A stretch of 64,000 nt of DNA. Source: UKL13-2 sp043773745. Lineage in GTDB: Bacteria > Pseudomonadota > Gammaproteobacteria > Burkholderiales > Usitatibacteraceae. Positions 16,088 to 26,581 of this stretch are shown here, piece after piece. Each line of letters opens with the position of its first letter. The first letter of the stretch is position 1. The notes under the pieces were generated by a model. It saw nothing but the letters and a program-made list of their open reading frames with translations. It was not told where the DNA came from and made no database searches. The DNA lies in NCBI GenBank assembly GCA_043773745.1, contig JAYVEV010000009.1, forward strand, positions 1 through 64,000. Reading direction: 5' to 3'. Made by a program: the position numbers and the translations under genes.

Positions 16088-17992
16088 TTATGCCGTTTTC
16101 TTTTCGCCTGATCCACCCACAGCCTTCAAGCGTGGGCGAACCTGTGCGACATATTCCGGTACCCAGCGCTTGAGATCGCGGCGTACTTCGGAGTCTTCCG
16201 GATTACGGTCCTGATTAAGCCATTGCGCGATGGTTTCTAAGAACCCGGGCTCGGCACCCCGCGCTTTGGCAATACGCAGCTTGGGGTGTGGCGTGGGGCG
16301 GGTATGCTCGTCATCGGCGAGCAACTCTTCGAACAATTTCTCGCCGGGCCGCAAGCCTGTATAAATAATTTTAATCTCGTCGTCAGACGGCTCAGAAAGA
16401 CGAATCATGTCGCGGGCTAGGTCAACGATTTTGATCGGTTCACCCATATCTAAGACAAAGACTTCGCCACCTAAACCCATGGTGCCTGCTTGCAACACAA
16501 GTTGCGCTGCCTCGGGAATGGACATGAAATAACGCACCATATCCGGGTGGGTCACCGTAACCGGACCGCCCTTGTCGATTTGATCTTGAAACCGCGGAAT
16601 GACGCTGCCGGCACTCCCCAGCACGTTGCCAAAACGGACCATCTCAAAACGGGTTTCGCCCGTCTGCTGCAGGGCCTGACAAATCATCTCGGACATGCGC
16701 TTGGACGCGCCCATCACATTGGTTGGGTTCACTGCTTTGTCGGTCGAGATGAGCACAAATTTTTTGACACCATATTCAATAGCGGCACGGGCAATTACTA
16801 ATGTGCCCAACACATTGTTTTGAACAGCTTCCCAAGCGTTGGTTTCTTCCATCAATGGCACATGCTTGTAAGCTGCCGCATGAAAGACAATTGATGGTGA
16901 GTACTGATGCATGACTTGATTCACACGTCGAACATTTTTGATATCGCCAATCAAACCCGCAATCGGCAGATTTTCAAATTCATCGCGCAATGCCTGTTCG
17001 ATTTTATAAAGTGCAAACTCATTTTGTTCAAACAATACCAGCAGCGATGGCTGATAAGAAGCGATTTGCCGACAAAGCTCCGAGCCAATCGAGCCGCCAG
17101 CACCGGTGATCATTACAACTTTAGCAGTCAGCGTATCTTGCAGGCCCGCGTCGTCAAGCATGATCGGCTCACGCTTCATCAAATCCTCGACCGCAACGCG
17201 GCGGATTTTAGGGGGCTGCGTTTTACCCGGAATGGTTGGCGTCATGCTGATGCCGTTGAATTTTGGCACCGTCAGAACCGTCACGCGGGCCTTGTTGCAC
17301 ACCTCGACAACATGGCGTCGCACGGGGTACAGCACAGACGGCATGGCGATGATTGCATGTTTGACTTTGAGGCTGCGGGCAACGCGCGGTAGCTCGTCAA
17401 TCGAACCAAGCACCCTGACGCCGTGCAATAGTCGGTGGCGCTTGTTGGGGTCGTCATCAAGTAGACCCACCACGCGCCAATCAGCGCTGCGATGGAGCTC
17501 TTTGAGCAGGCTGACAGCGGCGTCGCCTGCGCCCAGAATGACGACCGGTGTGCCTTGTTCGCCGGAACGGCCATAAAGCCGCCATTCTTTCCATGAGCGA
17601 TAACTAATTCGGCTTCCCGCCATGAGAACGATGAGCAGAAGTGTCTGCACAAAAAATTCGGGGAAGCGAACTGCCTCCACCCACCCACCTACCCATAGTG
17701 TGAGCGCAACCGCAATCGAGCCCGCGCATACGCTTGCGACGATGCGCTGCACGTCCGGCAAACTGGCATAGCGCCACAGGCCCTGATACATGCCAAAAAT
17801 GATTGATACGGTTGCCTGGACCGGAATGGCCGCGGCCAGAACAACGGCGAGACTTGCAAGCAGTCCGCCTGAATTTGGCGCTGTCGCTGTGTGGCTAAAT
17901 AGCGATAACGCTACCGTCCACGAAATCATTAACATTATCGCGTCATGAAAGAACGCCAAGATGGCGCGCTCATTGATCGAAAAATTCTTCAT
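16088..17992 (-). CDS. Nucleoside-diphosphate-sugar dehydratase/epimerase, WbpM/CapD type
   Basis: Membrane-bound UDP-sugar 4,6-dehydratase or epimerase for surface polysaccharide synthesis, 634 residues. Four N-terminal membrane helices lie between about residues 12 and 115. They are followed by a first Rossmann domain (VVILGAGDAA, about 149) and a second catalytic one (VMITGAGGSIGSE, about 293). The active site has STDK and M-G-A-S-K in place of the usual YxxxK, which is typical of WbpM/CapD/PglF. It overlaps the upstream WecA-like gene by four bases, forming a two-gene unit that would make and attach the first sugar. Confidence 0.9.
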   Translation of the reverse strand: MKNFSINERAILAFFHDAIMLMISWTVALSLFSHTATAPNSGGLLASLAVVLAAAIPVQATVSIIFGMYQGLWRYASLPDVQRIVASVCAGSIAVALTLWVGGWVEAVRFPEFFVQTLLLIVLMAGSRISYRSWKEWRLYGRSGEQGTPVVILGAGDAAVSLLKELHRSADWRVVGLLDDDPNKRHRLLHGVRVLGSIDELPRVARSLKVKHAIIAMPSVLYPVRRHVVEVCNKARVTVLTVPKFNGISMTPTIPGKTQPPKIRRVAVEDLMKREPIMLDDAGLQDTLTAKVVMITGAGGSIGSELCRQIASYQPSLLVLFEQNEFALYKIEQALRDEFENLPIAGLIGDIKNVRRVNQVMHQYSPSIVFHAAAYKHVPLMEETNAWEAVQNNVLGTLVIARAAIEYGVKKFVLISTDKAVNPTNVMGASKRMSEMICQALQQTGETRFEMVRFGNVLGSAGSVIPRFQDQIDKGGPVTVTHPDMVRYFMSIPEAAQLVLQAGTMGLGGEVFVLDMGEPIKIVDLARDMIRLSEPSDDEIKIIYTGLRPGEKLFEELLADDEHTRPTPHPKLRIAKARGAEPGFLETIAQWLNQDRNPEDSEVRRDLKRWVPEYVAQVRPRLKAVGGSGEKKTA

Positions 17993-19077
17993 GAAATCCC
18001 TGTTGTTTTTTTACTTTTCATTTTTATTATTTGTTTAAAGCGCCACTCTGACCAACATATGAGTAATACGTATATTACCACCCAAGTCGTTAATATGACA
18101 CCTTCTATGCCCATACTAGGCACTTCAAAGCCCCCAGTTTCCGCGATGATGGCGCTTGCTGATGTACCCAACATGATGAGGTAATAAGTCAATGCAGTAC
18201 GCCGATGGCTCCAGCCAGCCAGTATCAATCGCTGGTAATAATGATCACGATGTGCGAGCCATATTTTTTTTCGCACCCACAATCGTTTAAGTAGCGTGAC
18301 GGTTGCATCAACAATAAACGGCGAAAAAACTAACAGCGGAAACCACCAATGCCAGGCGCTAACCAGGCTTCCCTGAATCCCGAGTATGGCTGCTAAAAAG
18401 CCCAGCGGAATGGAGCCTGCATCACCCATGAACACTTTGGCAGGTGAGAAATTGAACAGTAGAAATCCAACTGCGGCACCGGCTAGCGCTGCCGACAAGA
18501 GCATCATGTCAGTGCTGCCTTGAGTGTTGTACGCAACCAAGGCATAGCTGCCAAAGCCAAATATCGCCATGCCGCCTGCCATGCCGTCGGCGCCATCCAT
18601 AAAATTATAAAGATTGGTCATCCAGGTGACGGCAAGAATCAAAATGACAGCGCCGATCGGTGAGGCTGCCCATTCCCAACCGCTATCGGCCCGATAAAGA
18701 GACGTGAAACTGTAAATCCAAAACCATGTTGCCAGCGACGCTGCGGCCAAATGTATGGCCATCCGCAGCGCCGGGGAAAGCTGCCAGCGATCATCAAAAA
18801 TAGACACCACTAGCAGCATGCAAGCGGCGAGGGCAAGCATTTTCGGAAGGCCGGTACTGGATAGTGTCAGCACAGCAGTTACGACGGCGACTGCCATCAC
18901 TAATCCGCCGATGCGTGGCGTTGGCTTGGTGTGCATAGCGTTGGATCGATTGGGAAGATCCCAGATTAGATGCCTTGTTAGCAAACACAAGTACATCAGC
19001 AGGCCCAATGCTGAAATGGCAAATGCAACACCAAAAACAGCAAGCGGCTGAGCGGACTGAATCGAAATATCTAACAT
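17989..19077 (-). CDS. WecA/WbpL-like undecaprenyl-phosphate sugar-phosphate transferase
   Basis: Integral membrane glycosyltransferase of the MraY/WecA (GT4-type) family, 362 residues with about ten helices. It transfers a sugar-1-phosphate from a UDP-sugar to undecaprenyl phosphate, starting O-antigen or exopolysaccharide. Conserved active-site segments are NLYNFMDGADGMAGG (Asp pair) and KVFMGDAGSIPLGF, and there is a basic cytosolic loop with HRDHYYQRL. The ATG at 19077 gives a first helix directly at the N terminus. The rest of a polysaccharide cluster is not here, so this pair may serve genes elsewhere. Confidence 0.88.
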   Translation of the reverse strand: MLDISIQSAQPLAVFGVAFAISALGLLMYLCLLTRHLIWDLPNRSNAMHTKPTPRIGGLVMAVAVVTAVLTLSSTGLPKMLALAACMLLVVSIFDDRWQLSPALRMAIHLAAASLATWFWIYSFTSLYRADSGWEWAASPIGAVILILAVTWMTNLYNFMDGADGMAGGMAIFGFGSYALVAYNTQGSTDMMLLSAALAGAAVGFLLFNFSPAKVFMGDAGSIPLGFLAAILGIQGSLVSAWHWWFPLLVFSPFIVDATVTLLKRLWVRKKIWLAHRDHYYQRLILAGWSHRRTALTYYLIMLGTSASAIIAETGGFEVPSMGIEGVILTTWVVIYVLLICWSEWRFKQIIKMKSKKTTGIS

Positions 19078-19148
19078 AGACTTCCGTCGCTGCGCCCTAA
19101 TCCATCAGTATTGAGCAAGTGAAATTGGTCATCCCAAAATAACCGAAA

Positions 19149-19180
19149 TAAAAAAACGGGCATCTCAATTGAGATGCCCG
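19149..19180 (-). terminator. Rho-independent terminator of the Ig-like lipoprotein gene
   Basis: Read on the minus strand, a 12-bp perfect stem (CGGGCATCTCAA/TTGAGATGCCCG, 19157-19180) is followed by a run of eight T residues. It lies 22 bases after the lipoprotein stop. Confidence 0.9.
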
Positions 19181-19202
19181 TATGGTGTTCATGCACAGGG
19201 TT

Positions 19203-21092
19203 TTATGGAATATTGACGGTGACAGTAATAGTTGCGCCGTTTGAATCTCTGACTACAACTGTGCCAGCTGGTGACTGCGATGGTCCAGCGGTTGCGGAGA
19301 TGGTCAGTACGTTGCCAGATATTGACGCGGCTATGCGGCCCGGTGTAACTGAAGACAATGATGAAATTGCATAGGGCGCAACACCGCCAGTGATGCCGAA
19401 GCCTGCCGTAGTGCCAGCAGGCACGGATGCCGTGCCTGACCCGCCAGCACCAATCGCTAAAGGCGTCGCGGCTGAGACAGTTACAACCAAAATTGTCGAG
19501 GCCCCCGTCGAGTCAGTGATCGTCACAAAGGTGGTGCCGGCAGCAATGCCATTTATGATAAAAGTCCTTGCGCTTGAGGTCGTTACGGTGGCAATCCCGG
19601 TGTTTGAGCTAACAACAGAGAATGGTGTAGTGCCACCCGTAATCGTCTGCGCCAGTTGTGTACCGGCGGCTACCGACACCGCAGTTGCACCAGCAACTGT
19701 GATGGCGCCCGCGCCTGCATTAACACCGCAACCGAATGGGGTTGCACCTGATAAGGAAACTGAGACATCTGTAAATGACACGCCATTGCTAACGCGAACC
19801 AGTATCGACGCTGCGCCCCCGACACCATTAGATGCACGGGTGACCGTTAACAGTCCATTTGCAAGGAGCGCAGACAACCGATTGGGCTCCAGTGAAGTCG
19901 CCGTTAGGGTAAGTGCAGCCCCCGAAGAATTGTCTTGCACGACAAAAGCTGATGCTGAGGCACCGCAATCTACAGGGCCGAGGTTAGCAGGCGTAATGGA
20001 GGGCGGCTGTACGCCAAGGGCTGTGCCGATCGATGGCCCAGTTGATGGCCCTATAGAGTTGCTAACCGTAAAGGTGTTGGTTCTTCCGTTTGCATCACGA
20101 ACAATAAACGGGACGCCTGTACTTGAGCATACTCTGCCGGTGGTAATCACCGTCACAGCAGCGCCGGATGTGAGGACGGTAGTTGGTGCAATCGTTGCAA
20201 AGTCTGGGGAGCTATTGAGAACCGTGTATGGAGGAAGGCCGCCAAAAATATAGTGGTTAGAAACTCCGCCGATCACGCAAGCGTCCTTGAATGGAGACGT
20301 CCAGTCAAATTTTGTAGGATTAATCACTATTTCTGCCGAGGTGGTGACTTGCGATATTGGAAATACGAAGCGGCGAACTTCGCCGGATGGAACGTCAACA
20401 ACCTGAATAACAGCGCTCTGTGAAATGGCTGTAACCCGAGCGCGAATTAAAACCCGCGCGAAGCCTTGCGTATCCGTTGTAACCGTAATGGTTTGCACCA
20501 GCGCATTGGTGCCCGGGGTTACAAAGTCATACTCGCCCTGGTAGGCATCAAAGCGGACACTTCTGCCCTGCTGTGGCACGCCAGCGGTAATGGCCTGAAC
20601 AGTGGCCACGCCATCGCCGCCCGAACAGATGCCCGTGCACTGGGCGCCCGATGAGGATGGCGTGATGGTGAGCGAGCTGGTGAGTGTCGATGCCTTGAGG
20701 TTTGCTGTGGCCGTAATACTGGTGGGTGTCGTCGAAGAGTCGCGAAAGGTGACTGTAATAGCAGTATCAGCAGCCGGCGTCTTTGGGGTAACCGTTAACT
20801 TGCCGTCGGACGTAACAGGCGTCGCGATTGGAAATAATGAAGTATTGCTGGATGCCGCTGTGTAGGGCGCTTTGCCGCCGCTGAGCGAGAATGTAATAGC
20901 CGTGTTGCCGTAGGCGTCCGCAATAGTTGGTATGACTGCAAGAGGAACCGTAGTGCTACCGGTTGTGCCTTGAGACGATACGCCGCCTCCGCCGCAGCTA
21001 GCGACTACGCTTGCAACGGTAATTAAGAGGGCAGCCGCAGCGCCACGTTTTATCCATTTGCCCGTGTTGCTGAAGGAAGTTGTGATTGTCAC
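19203..21092 (-). CDS. Lipoprotein with repeated Ig-like domains
   Basis: Surface or periplasmic lipoprotein of 629 residues. A lipoprotein signal ends in VASC with Cys33, followed by a Gly/Ser/Thr linker. The rest is low-complexity, Ser/Thr/Val/Ala-rich beta-sandwich repeats of about 80-90 residues that restart with a G-G-x-x-P-[YF] turn (SGGKAPY, FGGLPPY, TGGTTPF, TGGVAPY) and end in TVTVS-type strands. This is the plan of bacterial Ig-like adhesion or stalk proteins. The start is GTG at 21092 with AGAGGA upstream. No catalytic domain is visible. It is monocistronic, with its own terminator at 19149-19180. Confidence 0.78.
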   Translation of the reverse strand: MTITTSFSNTGKWIKRGAAAALLITVASVVASCGGGGVSSQGTTGSTTVPLAVIPTIADAYGNTAITFSLSGGKAPYTAASSNTSLFPIATPVTSDGKLTVTPKTPAADTAITVTFRDSSTTPTSITATANLKASTLTSSLTITPSSSGAQCTGICSGGDGVATVQAITAGVPQQGRSVRFDAYQGEYDFVTPGTNALVQTITVTTDTQGFARVLIRARVTAISQSAVIQVVDVPSGEVRRFVFPISQVTTSAEIVINPTKFDWTSPFKDACVIGGVSNHYIFGGLPPYTVLNSSPDFATIAPTTVLTSGAAVTVITTGRVCSSTGVPFIVRDANGRTNTFTVSNSIGPSTGPSIGTALGVQPPSITPANLGPVDCGASASAFVVQDNSSGAALTLTATSLEPNRLSALLANGLLTVTRASNGVGGAASILVRVSNGVSFTDVSVSLSGATPFGCGVNAGAGAITVAGATAVSVAAGTQLAQTITGGTTPFSVVSSNTGIATVTTSSARTFIINGIAAGTTFVTITDSTGASTILVVTVSAATPLAIGAGGSGTASVPAGTTAGFGITGGVAPYAISSLSSVTPGRIAASISGNVLTISATAGPSQSPAGTVVVRDSNGATITVTVNIP

Positions 21093-21838
21093 GGTGATGT
21101 CCTCTCGTGTTCGACTGTAGAAATAGCGTCTGATAAAAAATCTAATACAACTAGTTTACTTAAAAATTATGAAGTTAGCTCACACAATTAAAGCGCAACT
21201 TGCAGTTTGATGCAAGTATTTTATACCTTAAGGCAGAACTTCTATGCAGCCGCTAGGAACTTGATTGTGCGATCCTTGTTGGCCTTCAACATCTACTTAA
21301 CAATATGATTTTAAATAAAATAAACTTCATTTAGTATTGATCAATGAGGTTTGGGGTTAAATACTTTGTTGCTGTTCCAATCAAATTTATAAATTTAATG
21401 AGTAGAAAGTTAACGTTTCAATGGGCACAAGGTTAACCATTAAAAATGGAATATCGCTTGTTGTGTGAGAAGTATGTTCAAAATTAACAATTGCTGAACT
21501 GCCAAATCAAGCTGAATCGGATAAATTTGTTGCGGCGCATCAAAACCGGCGCTATTATCAAATGTACGGAAGTCTTTGCCGTTTGCTGCAAAAGTACCTG
21601 CAAACGAGTAACGGAGCCGCTTGATCGAGCCGCCCGTTACCCGAAAACTGCTGCGATGGAAAACCCCCGCCATCGTGACAACCTGATCCAAAGCAAGACT
21701 TGCCTACACGTAGAGGCAAGCGCATAGCGTCTGGCGCAGTGGCGTCCTATAATTATTTATTCATTATCCGCTTCAACTTAAGCTCGAATTCACACCCTCA
21801 TTCTGTTTTGGTTTTTCTTGTTTTTCGGAGAAATTGGC
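21093..21838. other. Long AT-rich intergenic region upstream of gltB
   Basis: A 746-bp region between the divergent Ig-like lipoprotein and gltB. The left half (about 21120-21480) is strongly AT-rich with stop codons in all frames. The right part (about 21490-21720) is richer in GC and has an open minus-strand frame of 83 codons that has no convincing start and resembles nothing I recognise. A TATAAT at 21748-21753 is the best candidate -10 for gltB, giving a leader of about 80 bases; no clear -35 is present. No RNA gene was recognised. Confidence 0.4.
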
Positions 21839-24800
21839 ATGTCCCACGATGTTGAAGTCACGTCTGTCGCTCATTCCGCAGCCCCCGGGGCTTCCAAGTT
21901 CCCGGGTGCTGAGGGGCTTTACAATCCGCAAAACGAGCACGATGCCTGTGGCGTTGGTTTTGTGGCACACGTCAAGGGCAAGAAATCGCATGCGATTGTT
22001 GAGCAGGGCCTAAAAATTCTCGACAATCTTAGCCATCGCGGCGCGACCGGCTACGATCCGCTACTGGGTGACGGCGCAGGCATTTTGATTCAATTGCCCG
22101 ATCAACATTTGCGGCGTGTTTGTGGACAGCAAGGGTTAACCTTGCCCGCTATCGGCCAATACGGTGTCGGTATGGTGTTTTTGCCTCGGGAGCCAGCATC
22201 CCGCATGGCGTGCGAGCAGGAAATCGAGCGTTCAATTCACACCGAAGGCCAAATACTCCTCGGCTGGCGCGATGTGCCAACGGATAATAATGGCCTTTCG
22301 CCTGCGACTATTGCGGTGGAGCCACTGATTCGCCAGATTTTTGTTGCTCGCGGCAGCAAAGAAATGACGCAGGATGATTTGGAGCGCAAGCTTTTCATCA
22401 TTCGCAAAAGTTCGGGCCACGCGATTCAGGCGTTGCAACTCCGGCACGGAAAAGAATTTTATGTGCCGTCGTTTTCGACCCGCACCATCGTTTACAAAGG
22501 CATGCTGCTGGCCGATCAAGTCGGCAAGTACTACACCGACCTGCAAGACAAAACGATGACGACCGCGCTGGCACTGGTACACCAGCGTTTCTCGACGAAC
22601 ACTTTCCCAACCTGGGACTTATCACATCCGTTCCGCATGATCGCGCACAACGGCGAAATCAATACCTTACGCGGTAACGTCAATTGGATCCGGGCGCGAC
22701 AGCAGGCGATTGCCTCACCGGTTTTGAAAGATGATCTCGATAAAATCTGGCCGCTGATATACGACGGCCAATCTGATTCGGCGTCGTTTGATAACTGCTT
22801 GGAGATGCTTGTCATGGGCGGTTACTCGCTTGCCCATGCGATGATGATGATGATTCCGGAGGCGTGGAGTGGCCACAAGCTGATGGATGAAGATCGCCGC
22901 GCTTTTTACGAATACCACGCGACCCTGATGGAAGCTTGGGACGGCCCTGCCGCGATGGCGTTTACAGACGGCCGCCAGATTGGCGCAATGCTGGACCGTA
23001 ATGGCCTGCGGCCCGCCCGCTATGTGCTCACTGATGACGATATGGTGGTCCTCGCATCCGAGGCCGGCGTGCTGGATATTCCTGAATCCAAAATCATAAA
23101 AAAATGGCGCTTGCAGCCAGGCAGAATGTTCCTGGTTGATATCGAAAAAGGCAAGATTGTTAATGATGATGAGTTGAAAAGCGAACTCGCCACCGCGAAG
23201 CCTTACCGTGAATGGGTCGAGCGCGCGCGGATTCGTCTTGATGATTTGCCAGAATCAGCGCCTGCTGAAAAAACCAAAGTGCCGTTACTCGATTTGCAGC
23301 AGGCGTTTGGTTATACGCAGGAAGATTTAAAAGTTATTCTCGCGCCGATGGCGAAGAACGGTATCGAAGCGACAGGATCAATGGGCAATGATTCACCGCT
23401 CGCCATCATGTCGAACAAGCCGCGTAATTTGTATCACTACTTTAAACAATTGTTCGCGCAGGTCACCAACCCGCCGATTGATCCGATTCGCGAAGAGTTG
23501 GTAATGTCAACCGCGATTACCATCGGCCCGCGTCCCAATTTGCTGGATATTCATCACACTGATCCGGGTATGTGGCTCGAAGTGCAGCAGCCCGTTCTGA
23601 CCTCGGACGATATGGAAAAAATCCGCCATATTGAAATGTTTACCGGCGGGTATTTCAAGAGCCATGAGCTGGACATTACTTACCCCGCGGCGTGGGCTGC
23701 AGAAGGCGTTGAGGCGGCGGTCGCTTCACTGTGCGCGCATGCGGAAGATGCTATTCGCAACGGCATTAATTTATTAATTATCACCGACCGTAAAGTAAGC
23801 GCTGATCGGGTTGCCATTCCCGCGTTGCTGGCGGTGGGTGCGGTGCACCAACATCTGGTGCGCGAAGGTTTGCGCACCTCGACGGGCCTAGTGGTTGAGA
23901 CCGGCTCGGCACGCGAAGTGCATCATTTTGCGTTGCTGGGAGGCTATGGTGCCGCAGCTGTTCATCCATACTTGGCACTGCAAACCTTGCACCATATGCA
24001 GGATTATTTAACCAAAGATGAAGCCAAAGAGGCCGAGAAAAAATACATCAAAGCGATCTCAAAAGGATTGCTAAAAGTCATGTCCAAAATGGGTATCTCG
24101 ACTTATCAAAGTTATTGCGGCGCGCAGATTTTTGAAGCAATTGGTTTATCGACAGCCTTTGTCAGCAAATATTTCACAGGCACTTCGACCAACATCGAAG
24201 GCATCGGCATTTTTGAAATCGCCGAAGAGGCCATCGAGACCCATCGCAAAGCGTTCAGCGACGATCCGGTATTGCGTACCCAATTGGACGCCGGTGGCGA
24301 ATATGCCTATCGCACGCGCGGCGAAGAGCATATGTGGACGCCGGACGCGATTGCGAAATTACAGCATTCGACCAAGACCAATTCATATACGACCTACAAG
24401 GAGTACGCGGCGCTCATTAATGACCAAACCAAGCGCCACATGACTTTGCGCGGCCTGTTTGAATTGAAGCCTGCGGGTGCGGAAGTGCCTATTGAAGAAG
24501 TGGAATCAGCCAAGGAAATCGTCAAGCGTTTCGCCACCGGCGCCATGTCGCTCGGCTCAATCTCGACCGAAGCGCACGCCACCCTGGCCGTGGCGATGAA
24601 TCGCATTGGTGGCAAATCCAATACCGGTGAAGGCGGTGAAGACCCCAAACGCTATATCCCGATTGAAAAAAATGGCGAAACACTCAAGAGCAAATTAGGT
24701 GGCGATATCACCACTGATATTCCGCTAAAAGCTGGTGACTCGCTGCGTTCGCGTATAAAACAGGTTGCATCGGCACGCTTCGGGGTAACGGCAGAATATT

Positions 24801-26521
24801 TGAATTCGGCCGATCAGATTCAAATCAAAATGGCACAGGGTGCGAAACCTGGTGAAGGCGGCCAATTGCCTGGCGGCAAGGTGTCGGAATATATCGGCAA
24901 GCTGCGGTTTGCGACTCCGGGGGTGGAATTGATTTCACCTCCGCCGCACCACGATATTTACTCGATCGAAGATTTGGCACAACTGATTCACGATCTGAAA
25001 AATTGTAATTCACGCGCGTCCATTTCGGTGAAGCTGGTGTCCGAAGTGGGTGTCGGCACCATTGCTGCCGGCGTAGCGAAAGCCAAAGCAGACCATGTCA
25101 CCATAGCCGGCCATGATGGCGGCACCGGGGCGTCCCCTGTATCGAGCGTTAAACATACCGGCACGCCGTGGGAACTGGGCCTTGCTGAGACGCAGCAAAC
25201 GCTGGTGCTTAACCGCTTGCGGGGCCGTATCGCGGTGCAGGTGGATGGTCAGATGAAGACCGGACGCGATGTGCTTGTTGGTGCGCTGTTGGGTGCTGAT
25301 GAATTCGGTTTTGCCACCGCGCCATTGGTGGTTGAAGGCTGCATCATGATGCGCAAATGTCATCTCAATACTTGTCCGGTCGGCGTCGCGACCCAGGACG
25401 TCGAGCTGCGCAAGAAATTCACCGGCCAGCCAGAACATGTGGTGAATTATTTTTTCTTTGTAGCCGAAGAAGTTCGTGAACTGATGGCAAAGATGGGCAT
25501 TCGCAAATTCGACGATCTGATTGGCCGTGCTGATTTGCTTGATACCTATAAAGGGGTGGAGCACTGGAAGGCAAAGGGGCTCGATTTTTCGCGAATTTTC
25601 CATCTGCCCAAAATGCCAGCAGAGGTCGCACGCCACCATTGCGAAACACAGGACCACGGTTTGGAAGCCGCACTTGATAATCGTTTGATTACACTGGCAG
25701 CGTCTGCGCTGGAACACAAAAAGCCGGTGGTGATTGATGAAAATATCCGCAACGTGAACCGTACTGTCGGTGCCATGCTTTCGGGTGCGGTTGCACAACG
25801 CTATGGCCATGCCGGGCTAGCCGACGATAGCATTCATATCAATCTGCATGGCACCGCCGGACAAAGTTTTGGTGCATTCCTGGCTCGTGGCGTAACGCTA
25901 GATTTGACGGGTCAGGCTAATGATTATGTTGGCAAGGGCTTAAGTGGTGGGCGCATCATCGTCAAGCAGCATGCTGACTTCAAAGGCGATCCGCTTGAAA
26001 ATATCATCGTTGGCAATACCGTCATGTACGGCGCCATTGCCGGTGAGGCTTATTTCCGCGGGGTGGCAGGTGAACGCTTCTGTGTGCGTAATTCAGGGGC
26101 ATCGGCGGTTGTTGAAGGCACCGGCGATCACGGCTGCGAATATATGACGGGCGGTACCGTGGTGGTGCTCGGTCAAACTGGCCGAAATTTTGCCGCTGGA
26201 ATGTCGGGCGGTGTGGCCTATGTGCTGGACGAAGATGGCTTATTTGAAAAGCGCTGCAACCTGGCTATGGTGACGCTTGAAAGCGTTACAGATGCGGTAA
26301 CCAACACATCACATTTGGGCCAATCGGATGTCGCGCTGATTAAATCACTGGTTGAGAATCACGCCAAATTAACTGGTAGCGCACGCGCCTTGGCGGTGCT
26401 GGCCAACTGGACAATGTGGTCGAAAAAATTTGTGAAAGTGATGCCGATAGAGTATCGCCGCGCACTGGATGAGCTGGCTGCTAAAAAGGTTGCCGTAAGC
26501 AAGCAGCGTGTCGCTGCCTAG
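21839..26521 (+). CDS. gltB: Glutamate synthase large subunit
   Basis: Large subunit of NADPH-glutamate synthase, 1560 residues, converting glutamine and 2-oxoglutarate to two glutamates. The N-terminal class II glutamine amidotransferase has its nucleophile at Cys37 (HDACGVGF), so about 36 residues are a cleaved propeptide. The central and FMN-binding domains follow, with GHDGGTGASP and the 3Fe-4S ligands C-x5-C-x4-C in MMRKCHLNTCPVGVATQ. The C-terminal beta-helix is rich in Gly (GLSGGRI, GTGDHGCEYM). The ATG at 21839 has GGAG eight bases upstream; a TTG at 21818 is less likely. gltD follows 60 bp downstream. Confidence 0.97.
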   Translation: MSHDVEVTSVAHSAAPGASKFPGAEGLYNPQNEHDACGVGFVAHVKGKKSHAIVEQGLKILDNLSHRGATGYDPLLGDGAGILIQLPDQHLRRVCGQQGLTLPAIGQYGVGMVFLPREPASRMACEQEIERSIHTEGQILLGWRDVPTDNNGLSPATIAVEPLIRQIFVARGSKEMTQDDLERKLFIIRKSSGHAIQALQLRHGKEFYVPSFSTRTIVYKGMLLADQVGKYYTDLQDKTMTTALALVHQRFSTNTFPTWDLSHPFRMIAHNGEINTLRGNVNWIRARQQAIASPVLKDDLDKIWPLIYDGQSDSASFDNCLEMLVMGGYSLAHAMMMMIPEAWSGHKLMDEDRRAFYEYHATLMEAWDGPAAMAFTDGRQIGAMLDRNGLRPARYVLTDDDMVVLASEAGVLDIPESKIIKKWRLQPGRMFLVDIEKGKIVNDDELKSELATAKPYREWVERARIRLDDLPESAPAEKTKVPLLDLQQAFGYTQEDLKVILAPMAKNGIEATGSMGNDSPLAIMSNKPRNLYHYFKQLFAQVTNPPIDPIREELVMSTAITIGPRPNLLDIHHTDPGMWLEVQQPVLTSDDMEKIRHIEMFTGGYFKSHELDITYPAAWAAEGVEAAVASLCAHAEDAIRNGINLLIITDRKVSADRVAIPALLAVGAVHQHLVREGLRTSTGLVVETGSAREVHHFALLGGYGAAAVHPYLALQTLHHMQDYLTKDEAKEAEKKYIKAISKGLLKVMSKMGISTYQSYCGAQIFEAIGLSTAFVSKYFTGTSTNIEGIGIFEIAEEAIETHRKAFSDDPVLRTQLDAGGEYAYRTRGEEHMWTPDAIAKLQHSTKTNSYTTYKEYAALINDQTKRHMTLRGLFELKPAGAEVPIEEVESAKEIVKRFATGAMSLGSISTEAHATLAVAMNRIGGKSNTGEGGEDPKRYIPIEKNGETLKSKLGGDITTDIPLKAGDSLRSRIKQVASARFGVTAEYLNSADQIQIKMAQGAKPGEGGQLPGGKVSEYIGKLRFATPGVELISPPPHHDIYSIEDLAQLIHDLKNCNSRASISVKLVSEVGVGTIAAGVAKAKADHVTIAGHDGGTGASPVSSVKHTGTPWELGLAETQQTLVLNRLRGRIAVQVDGQMKTGRDVLVGALLGADEFGFATAPLVVEGCIMMRKCHLNTCPVGVATQDVELRKKFTGQPEHVVNYFFFVAEEVRELMAKMGIRKFDDLIGRADLLDTYKGVEHWKAKGLDFSRIFHLPKMPAEVARHHCETQDHGLEAALDNRLITLAASALEHKKPVVIDENIRNVNRTVGAMLSGAVAQRYGHAGLADDSIHINLHGTAGQSFGAFLARGVTLDLTGQANDYVGKGLSGGRIIVKQHADFKGDPLENIIVGNTVMYGAIAGEAYFRGVAGERFCVRNSGASAVVEGTGDHGCEYMTGGTVVVLGQTGRNFAAGMSGGVAYVLDEDGLFEKRCNLAMVTLESVTDAVTNTSHLGQSDVALIKSLVENHAKLTGSARALAVLANWTMWSKKFVKVMPIEYRRALDELAAKKVAVSKQRVAA

Positions 26522-26581
26522 TCGCGATGTTATTGCGTCATTTTTGAGTCATTTATTTTAAGAAGTTGGAGTGCGTGCAAC

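Noticed and set aside
19390..20253. Open frame of 287 codons on the plus strand opposite the Ig-like lipoprotein
   Set aside because: The minus-strand frame has a lipoprotein signal, a ribosome-binding site and a matching terminator. The plus-strand frame is a by-product of the Ala/Thr/Val-rich repeats.
21440..21691. Minus-strand frame of 83 codons in the gltB upstream region
   Set aside because: No ribosome-binding site, no known domain and a weak start. It could be a gene remnant but this cannot be supported.
25010..25810. Open frame of 266 codons on the minus strand inside gltB
   Set aside because: It lies wholly opposite a strongly conserved part of gltB (FMN and Fe-S region) and has no recognisable domain or ribosome-binding site.
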